Assembly (NCBI GenBank): GCA_019418195.1
Contig: DYCJ01000018.1
Coordinates: 1-19,716 of the forward strand
DNA: 19,716 nt
Direction of reading: 5' to 3'
Source: Clostridiales bacterium
GTDB lineage: Bacteria; Bacillota; Clostridia; Lachnospirales; Lachnospiraceae
In this document: in pieces, positions 14,444 to 19,716 of the stretch
Position numbering within the stretch: position 1 is the stretch's first letter
How the letters are laid out: every line of letters starts with the position of its first letter
Made by a program: the position numbers and the translations under genes
Notes under the pieces: model-generated
Told to the model about the DNA's origin: nothing
Seen by the model: only the letters and a program-made list of their open reading frames with translations
Database searches by the model: none

Positions 14444-15391
14444 ATGAATAAAACAATGCAGGCAATCCTCCAGGCGCTCTCCTACGGCGGTATTGAAGTA
14501 GAGTCGGCCAGGTGGATCGCAGATCTGAAAAAACTGGATCCGATGAGGATCTTTGTAAAGAAACTGGATATCGAAATATATAATGAAGAATATAAAGTAC
14601 CGGTCCGCCTGTATTTCGCTGACGAGGCATCCATGGAATCCGGAAATGAAAATGTCCCTGTGATCTTGTTCTTCCACGGGGGAGGCTGGACGACGGAGAG
14701 TGTGGAAACCTATGACCGGGTCTGTTCACGCATGGCGCAGTCCATCGGGCAGCTGGTGGTCTCCGTGGAGTACAGGCTTGCTCCGGAACACCGGTTCCCT
14801 GTGGGATTCGAGGACTGCTATGCAGCGGCCAAAGCACTTTTTGCCGGTGAGATCCTGCCGGGAATACGGCCGGAGCAGATCACTGTCATGGGAGACAGTG
14901 CGGGAGGAAATCTCGCCGCGGCTGTATGTATGAAAGCGAGAGATACAGGAGACTTCAGACCACAGCGCCAGATCCTTATTTATCCGGCGCTGAGTAACTG
15001 CTATACAGAAGATTCGCCTTATGAATCCGTGCGGACGAACGGGACAGGTTATCTGTTGACAAGCGAGAAGATGGCAGATTATCTTGGATTATATGAGAGT
15101 AAGCCTGAAGACAGGGAAAATCCTTATTTCGCCCCGCTGTGTGCAGAGGATTATACTGCGCTTCCGGATACGCTGATCCTGACGGCCGAGTTTGATCCCT
15201 TAAGAGACGAGGGAGAAGAATACGGGCGGCGGATGAGACAGGCGGGATGCAGGGTGCGCATCGAGAGGATCGAGGGGGCGCTGCACGGATATTTCGCTCT
15301 TGGAATCCAGCATTTATATGTGCAGGAGAGTTTCAGGCATATTAACCGGTTCCTGAGTGTGGAACGGGCATTGAATGAACAAAGACTGTAG
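14444..15391 (+). CDS. Alpha/beta hydrolase, HSL (family IV) esterase type
   Basis: Predicted cytosolic carboxylesterase of 315 residues. Seen: oxyanion-hole HGGGW (78-82); nucleophile S152 in GDSAGGN (150-156); acid D251 in EFDPLRDEGEEY; base H281 in LHGYF. The order and spacing are those of the hormone-sensitive-lipase family. No signal peptide is visible. The ATG at 14444 is 5 bases after the thioesterase stop and has only a weak ribosome site, which suggests translational coupling. The substrate is unknown; the neighbours suggest short or medium acyl esters. It may remove or remodel the product of the acyltransferase that follows. Confidence 0.88.
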   Translation: MNKTMQAILQALSYGGIEVESARWIADLKKLDPMRIFVKKLDIEIYNEEYKVPVRLYFADEASMESGNENVPVILFFHGGGWTTESVETYDRVCSRMAQSIGQLVVSVEYRLAPEHRFPVGFEDCYAAAKALFAGEILPGIRPEQITVMGDSAGGNLAAAVCMKARDTGDFRPQRQILIYPALSNCYTEDSPYESVRTNGTGYLLTSEKMADYLGLYESKPEDRENPYFAPLCAEDYTALPDTLILTAEFDPLRDEGEEYGRRMRQAGCRVRIERIEGALHGYFALGIQHLYVQESFRHINRFLSVERALNEQRL

Positions 15392-15418
15392 ATCGGAAAG
15401 GAAAGGGGGACAGGCAGG

Positions 15419-17230
15419 GTGAAAGAAAAACGGCAGAGACGATGGAGAAAACTCGATAATGCCGCACAGGCATTTCCGGCGGCTGCCGGGAAGAAGGACT
15501 CCAGGGTATTCCGGTTCTACTGTGTCTTGAAAGAGACGGTAGATGCGGATACTCTGCAGCGTGCACTGGATCTGACTATGGAGAAATATCCTCTCTTCCG
15601 GTCTGTGCTGCGCAAAGGCCTGTTCTGGTTCTATATGGAGCCGAGGAAGCTCCCTGCGCTTGTCAGGGAGGAAGACAGGCCGCCATGCAGCCGGATCTAT
15701 GTCCCCGACCAGAAAAGGCTGCTCTTTGAAGTTACCTACTATAAGAACAGGATCAATCTGGAAGTATTTCACGGGCTGACAGACGGAACAGGCGCCATGC
15801 AGTTCCTAAAAGAGCTTGTGAGAAATTATCTGACGCTTACATATCCGGGACATGAGTTCCCGGAGGCAGACGGGGGAGAAACACTGACAGACAGTGATTA
15901 TGAGGAGGACAGTTTCTCGCAGTATTATACAGGGAAGAAAAGCAGAAGCAAAAAATCCCGTAAAGCGTTTCAACTCAGGGGTGAACGGCTGGAGCAGGCG
16001 GAGATGCAGATCACGGAGCTCATACTTTCTGCATCGGAAGTCCACAAAAAAGCAAAAGAATACGGAGTTTCGGTGACAGCTTATCTTGCCGCGGCATTTC
16101 TCTATGCGATATATGAGGAAGTGCCCAAAAGCGGACTGAAACGTCCGTTATCACTTATGATCCCGGTAAACCTGAGGAACTTCTTCCCCTCAGGATCTAT
16201 GACAAATTTCTGGAGCTGGATCGAGACAGCCCTGGATTTTGGTGAAAATACAAAGCTGGAAGATGTTATCGGAAAAATGAAAGAGATGTTCGGAAAGGAT
16301 TCTGTAGAAAAGGAAATTTCCGGACGGATGAATGATCTGGTGCGGCTTGAAAAGAATCCGTTTCTGCGAGCGGTCCCGCTGGAGATCAAGAACCTGTTCC
16401 TGCTGGCGGGGACAACTCTTGGCGGCCGCAGCGTAACTGCGGTGTATTCCAATATGGGACGTATCCAGATGGCGGATACATATGAGGATTATATCGAACG
16501 TTTCGGTTTCTTCGCAAGCACGGATAAGATGCAGATGTGCTCCTGCTCATATGGAGATACCATGGTGCTGGGGCTTACTTCGAAGATCATAGATCCAAAT
16601 ATATGCAGAAACTTTGTAAGCATACTGAAACGCGACGGGATTGAATGTCATATACAGGAGAACGATTTCCCGGGATATCAGGAAAAACCGTCCAGAAGAG
16701 CTCTTATGGGACTTAAGATTTTTTCGTTTACATGTACCGCGGCGGTCGTGATCTGCTGGATGCTTAACTACCTTCTGACGTTTGGGCGCTGGTGGGCAGG
16801 CTATGTGACAGCAGGAGTATTCTGCACATGGCTGCTCATTATGGTCGGTTACCGTAAGAGGAAGAATCCTCTGAAAAACGGGATGTGGCAGCTGGTCATT
16901 GTGACAGCAGGTTCTCTTCTGTGGGATGTCTTTACCGGATGGCAGGGGTGGTCTGTGGATTTTGTCATCCCTCTGGCAATACTTGTAAATATGCTGTCTA
17001 TGGTGATCATCTCGGCTGCGGGGAAAATGGAAGTGGCGGAATATCTTTTCTATCTGGTGCAGGCAGGAGCGTGCGGGCTTATCCCGTTTATCCTTCTGAT
17101 CGCAGGTGCGGTGTCGGTGCCTTATCCTTCTGTCATATGTTCCGGCGTCAGCCTGCTTTTTCTGCTGGGACTTGTGCTCTTTAAATGGAAAGATTTTGTC
17201 AGGGAAGTACAGAAAAAATTCCGCGTCTGA
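15419..17230 (+). CDS. Membrane-anchored HxxxDG acyltransferase (condensation/alcohol acyltransferase-like)
   Basis: A 603-residue two-part protein. Residues about 15-420 look like the condensation/alcohol acyltransferase fold: HGLTDG (118-123) matches the catalytic HxxxDG, with the histidine as general base, and YSNMG (343-347) corresponds to a second conserved motif near the active-site channel. Residues about 430-590 hold six hydrophobic segments (near 433-452, 459-477, 490-504, 513-533, 540-563, 570-590), a membrane domain of unknown function. The start is the GTG at 15419 after GGGGG; no ATG in this frame is close enough to serve. Family and motif imply acyl transfer from a CoA or carrier protein to an alcohol or amine at the inner face of the membrane; the substrates are unknown. 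Confidence 0.8.
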   Translation: MKEKRQRRWRKLDNAAQAFPAAAGKKDSRVFRFYCVLKETVDADTLQRALDLTMEKYPLFRSVLRKGLFWFYMEPRKLPALVREEDRPPCSRIYVPDQKRLLFEVTYYKNRINLEVFHGLTDGTGAMQFLKELVRNYLTLTYPGHEFPEADGGETLTDSDYEEDSFSQYYTGKKSRSKKSRKAFQLRGERLEQAEMQITELILSASEVHKKAKEYGVSVTAYLAAAFLYAIYEEVPKSGLKRPLSLMIPVNLRNFFPSGSMTNFWSWIETALDFGENTKLEDVIGKMKEMFGKDSVEKEISGRMNDLVRLEKNPFLRAVPLEIKNLFLLAGTTLGGRSVTAVYSNMGRIQMADTYEDYIERFGFFASTDKMQMCSCSYGDTMVLGLTSKIIDPNICRNFVSILKRDGIECHIQENDFPGYQEKPSRRALMGLKIFSFTCTAAVVICWMLNYLLTFGRWWAGYVTAGVFCTWLLIMVGYRKRKNPLKNGMWQLVIVTAGSLLWDVFTGWQGWSVDFVIPLAILVNMLSMVIISAAGKMEVAEYLFYLVQAGACGLIPFILLIAGAVSVPYPSVICSGVSLLFLLGLVLFKWKDFVREVQKKFRV

Positions 17231-17232
17231 AA

Positions 17233-17250
17233 GCCGGACTATAGTCCGGC
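17233..17250. terminator. Perfect 18-bp palindrome between convergent genes
   Basis: GCCGGACTATAGTCCGGC is a perfect palindrome lying 2 bases after the acyltransferase stop and containing the stop of the HAD gene (17239-17241). No U-tract follows directly on the plus strand; on the minus strand ATTTTTT appears only about 15 bases later. It may be a weak bidirectional terminator or mRNA 3'-end stabiliser. Confidence 0.45.
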
Positions 17251-18024
17251 CAGCACATCCTCCAGCACTTCTTCTACTGAGTCTGTCACATATTTGGCGT
17301 GGCCTGCGATGCCGGGCGCCGCGTTTGACATGGCATAACCGTATCCGGCGAGCTCCAGCATTTCTACGTCATTGTACTGGTCTCCGAACGCCATGCATTC
17401 TTCGGGTTTTACACCAAAGAGGTCCATCATTGTCTGCAGGGCAGTGCCTTTGTTGTATCCTGGTACAATGAAGTCAATCCAGATATTTCCCGATGTGACG
17501 ACTTTGACAGCCGGGGAAAACATTTCCTGCAGATGCTTCAGGCAGGGACCGAGATCATGGGATTGCATATTTGCGATAGCGAGTTTGAGAAACGGTCCCT
17601 CGACTTTCGTAATGTCATCCACGATTTCAGTTGTATTGTGCATTACATTTACGATATGGTTGACAAAAGCAGGGTCATTGTCCTCGATCAGACAAGTATC
17701 CTCGCGGGATGCAACGATCTCGTAACCGGGTTCCTTTTTGATTTCATGCATGATCCTGTAAGCCAGATCGTCCGGTATAATGCCCCGGGAGATGACTTTC
17801 CCCTGATGAATGCAGATTGAACCGTTTTCAGCAATATAGGATATCTCATCTTTGATATCGGCAAAGAGCCGGCGTTCGTTGTCATACTGGCGCCCGCTTG
17901 CCGCAACAAAGCGGATCCCCTTCTCTGTAATCCTGTGTATCAGATCTATCGTGTAAGACGACAGCTCCTGCGCTCCGTTGTGGAGAAGGGTGCCGTCCAG
18001 ATCGCTTGCAATTAATTTGATCAT
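17239..18024 (-). CDS. Cof-type HAD-IIB phosphatase
   Basis: Haloacid-dehalogenase-fold phosphatase of the Cof subfamily, acting on sugar phosphates, FMN, PLP or similar. It has 261 residues. Seen: motif I SDLDGTLL with nucleophile D8 and acid D10; motif II SGR (43-45); a C2-type cap between about 80 and 185; motif III lysine K192 in YNKGTAL; and motif IV FGDQYND (213-219). The ATG at 18024 has GGAGG 7 bases upstream; the frame extends 8 residues further, but that start lacks a site. Substrate cannot be set from sequence. It is transcribed away from glmM from its own promoter, with a hairpin in its leader. Confidence 0.92.
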   Translation of the reverse strand: MIKLIASDLDGTLLHNGAQELSSYTIDLIHRITEKGIRFVAASGRQYDNERRLFADIKDEISYIAENGSICIHQGKVISRGIIPDDLAYRIMHEIKKEPGYEIVASREDTCLIEDNDPAFVNHIVNVMHNTTEIVDDITKVEGPFLKLAIANMQSHDLGPCLKHLQEMFSPAVKVVTSGNIWIDFIVPGYNKGTALQTMMDLFGVKPEECMAFGDQYNDVEMLELAGYGYAMSNAAPGIAGHAKYVTDSVEEVLEDVLAGL

Positions 18025-18064
18025 AAAGAATCCTCCGTAACAGGTCATAGTTGAAATACAACAT

Positions 18065-18099
18065 TGATATCGCAGTTCGCTCTTCCTGAAGCGATATCA
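18065..18099 (-). other. Inverted repeat in HAD gene leader
   Basis: TGATATCGC (18065-18073) and GCGATATCA (18091-18099) are perfect 9-bp inverted repeats with a 17-base loop, just after the predicted transcript start. No U-tract follows, so it reads as an operator or 5' stabilising hairpin. Confidence 0.55.
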
Positions 18100-18110
18100 G
18101 TGCCAGATTC

Positions 18111-18139
18111 AGTATAACTGAAAAAAAAAGCAGAGTAAA
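18111..18139 (-). promoter_or_regulatory. Sigma-A promoter of the HAD gene
   Basis: Minus-strand TTTACT (18134-18139), a 17-base spacer containing a run of nine T, and TATACT (18111-18116). The -10 lies inside a dyad, TTCAGT-ATA-ACTGAA (18108-18122). Confidence 0.6.
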
Positions 18140-18210
18140 GAGAGGAAGAGAAACTTTGACATATACCTTCGACATGTTTGGCTGAGGGAACTGTAACAGA
18201 AAAGAAATAC

Positions 18211-18239
18211 TTGTAACTATTTTGTAATAGTAATATAAT
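18211..18239 (+). promoter_or_regulatory. Sigma-A promoter of glmM
   Basis: TTGTAA (18211-18216), a 17-base spacer and a perfect TATAAT (18234-18239). TGTAAC or TGTAAT occurs three times here (about 18192, 18212, 18223), possibly a binding-site repeat. The leader to the ATG is about 70 bases with no recognised riboswitch. Confidence 0.7.
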
Positions 18240-18314
18240 GGAAACGTGGCGGGATGCGAGATGAAATTTCTTGTTCCGGCATAAATATAATTGAAAAGTA
18301 AGAGGACTATGATT

Positions 18315-19658
18315 ATGGGAAAATATTTTGGGACCGATGGATTCCGCGGTGAGGCAAATGTAGTACTTACAGTGGAACATGCATTTAAGGTAGGGCGTTA
18401 CCTGGGATGGTATTTCGGGCAGGATCACAAGGCCAGAGTTGTGATCGGAAAGGACACAAGAAGAAGCAGTTATATGTTTGAGTATGCTCTGGCAGCAGGA
18501 ATCACCGCGTCAGGAGCAGATGCATACCTTCTTCACGTGACGACGACTCCGAGTGTATCATATGTCGTAAGGACAGAAGATTTCGACTGTGGTATTATGA
18601 TCTCAGCAAGCCATAACCCGTTCTATGACAACGGTATTAAGGTTATTAACAGTGCCGGACATAAGATGGAAGCAGAAGTTGAAGATAAGATCGAAGCATA
18701 TATCGACGGTGAGATCGAGGAACTTCCGCTTGCAACCAAAGAAAATATCGGACGCACCATCGATTATTCCGCAGGAAGAAACCGCTATATCGGGCATCTG
18801 ATCTCTATTGCGACCCGTTCATTTAAAGATATGCGCATCGGTCTCGACTGCGCGAACGGAAGTTCATTTGCCATAGCAAAGAGCGTGTTCGATGCACTTG
18901 GCGCAAAGACATATGTGATCAATAACGAGCCTGACGGAACAAACATCAACACGAACTGCGGTTCTACTCATATCAATGTGCTTCAGGAATTTGTCAAAGA
19001 GAAAAAACTGGATGTCGGCTTTGCTTATGACGGAGATGCAGACAGATGTATCGCAGTAGATGAAAACGGAAACGTAGTAGACGGCGACCGTATCATGTAT
19101 GTATGCGGCAAGTATCTGATGGAGCAGGGACGCCTTGAGGGAAATACGATTGTAACGACGGTAATGTCCAATCTGGGACTCTACAAAGCCTGTGATAAGA
19201 TCGGCATGAAATATGAGCAGACAGCAGTGGGTGACAAATACGTATACGAAAATATGTTGAAGAACGGTTTTGTGCTCGGAGGCGAGCAGTCAGGACATAT
19301 CATCTTCAGCAAGCATGCGAGAACCGGCGACGGTATACTTACCTCACTGATGATCATGGAAGTAATGCTTGAGAAGAAACAGACGCTTGGAAAACTGGCG
19401 GATGAGGTTAAGATCTTCCCGCAGGTTCTGAAAAATGTCCGCGTAAAAGACAAGAAAACTGCAAGAGAGAATCCGGCAGTTGTAGAAGCAGTCCAGAAAG
19501 CAGCAGATGCACTGGGGACTGACGGACGCATCCTCGTCCGCGAAAGCGGCACTGAGCCAGTGATCCGTGTCATGGTAGAGGCGGCATCGGACGAAATCTG
19601 CGAGAAATACGTGGATAGTGTCGTTGATGTCATCAAAGCAGAAGGATTGACAGAGTAA
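18315..19658 (+). CDS. glmM: Phosphoglucosamine mutase
   Basis: Interconverts glucosamine-6-phosphate and glucosamine-1-phosphate for UDP-GlcNAc and hence peptidoglycan. It has 447 residues, the usual length. Seen: FGTDGFRGEAN at the N-terminus; the phosphoserine loop MISASHNP with S99; the magnesium site DGDADR (239-244); the sugar-binding GEQSGHII; and the phosphate-binding RESGTEPVIRVM at the C-terminus. The frame is open from a TTG at 18291 and there is an ATG at 18309, but the ATG at 18315 is chosen: AGAGG (18301-18305) is 9 bases upstream and the protein then begins MGKYFGTDG as in the family. It has its own promoter. Only 58 bases follow in the window, with no feature seen. Confidence 0.96.
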   Translation: MGKYFGTDGFRGEANVVLTVEHAFKVGRYLGWYFGQDHKARVVIGKDTRRSSYMFEYALAAGITASGADAYLLHVTTTPSVSYVVRTEDFDCGIMISASHNPFYDNGIKVINSAGHKMEAEVEDKIEAYIDGEIEELPLATKENIGRTIDYSAGRNRYIGHLISIATRSFKDMRIGLDCANGSSFAIAKSVFDALGAKTYVINNEPDGTNINTNCGSTHINVLQEFVKEKKLDVGFAYDGDADRCIAVDENGNVVDGDRIMYVCGKYLMEQGRLEGNTIVTTVMSNLGLYKACDKIGMKYEQTAVGDKYVYENMLKNGFVLGGEQSGHIIFSKHARTGDGILTSLMIMEVMLEKKQTLGKLADEVKIFPQVLKNVRVKDKKTARENPAVVEAVQKAADALGTDGRILVRESGTEPVIRVMVEAASDEICEKYVDSVVDVIKAEGLTE

Positions 19659-19716
19659 TTTGTATTTTCCGTACTAACAAAGTATCCGCCGGGAGACAGG
19701 TATTGTTATCGCACCC

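Noticed and set aside
13611..14837. Minus-strand frame of 408 residues opposite the thioesterase
   Set aside because: It is a shadow of two clear plus-strand genes; rich in R, H and P as expected for antisense translation.
1..19716. tRNA, rRNA or CRISPR array
   Set aside because: No tRNA-like TTCGANNC arm context, no rRNA stretches and no regularly spaced direct repeats were seen by eye.

Overview
The window looks like a chromosomal segment of an endospore-forming Clostridia member, most likely Lachnospiraceae. The basis is the gene content (sipL-like, ispE, gntR, spoIIR; ddl-murF; Cof-type HAD; glmM), purine-rich GGAGG ribosome sites, short intergenic gaps, and a large serine recombinase of the type common on gut Firmicutes integrative elements. 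Genus was not determined.

Layout. (1) 3-1445: 3' part of a large serine recombinase whose catalytic N-terminus lies off the window; this is probably the end of an integrated element. (2) 1450-2491: aroE with its own promoter and a strong terminator. (3) 2517-6614, minus strand: pncB-ddl-murF, reading from an extended -10 promoter at 6609-6614. This pairs NAD salvage with late peptidoglycan precursor synthesis. (4) 6667-7503, minus: plsC with its own promoter, ending in a terminator that contains its last codons. (5) 7519-8057: a gene-free 539-bp unit bounded by 25-bp imperfect terminal inverted repeats and filled with nested inverted repeats. It is either a MITE-like or decayed mobile element or a large structured RNA, and is the least explained part of the window. 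(6) 8059-12456: sporulation and isoprenoid block: a PrcB-like lipoprotein, a SipL-like spore-coat morphogenetic protein (DUF3794 repeats plus LysM), ispE, an FCD-type GntR regulator and spoIIR. The spoIIR ribosome site sits in a perfect 9-bp hairpin. (7) 12467-13660: a CDF metal exporter with a Mn-type site. (8) 13695-17230: acyl-ACP thioesterase, HSL-type alpha/beta hydrolase and a membrane-anchored HxxxDG acyltransferase, an apparent lipid or ester cassette without an obvious described counterpart. (9) 17239-18139, minus: Cof-type HAD phosphatase. (10) 18211-19658: glmM.

How the genes fit together. Several feed the cell envelope: GlmM supplies glucosamine-1-P, Ddl and MurF build the UDP-MurNAc-pentapeptide, IspE feeds the undecaprenyl carrier, PlsC makes phosphatidic acid, and the thioesterase cassette probably handles acyl chains. 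SipL and SpoIIR act in sporulation: SpoIIR in forespore-to-mother-cell signalling, SipL in coat attachment. Promoters, hairpins and the 539-bp unit were read by eye; no folding, search or alignment program was run.
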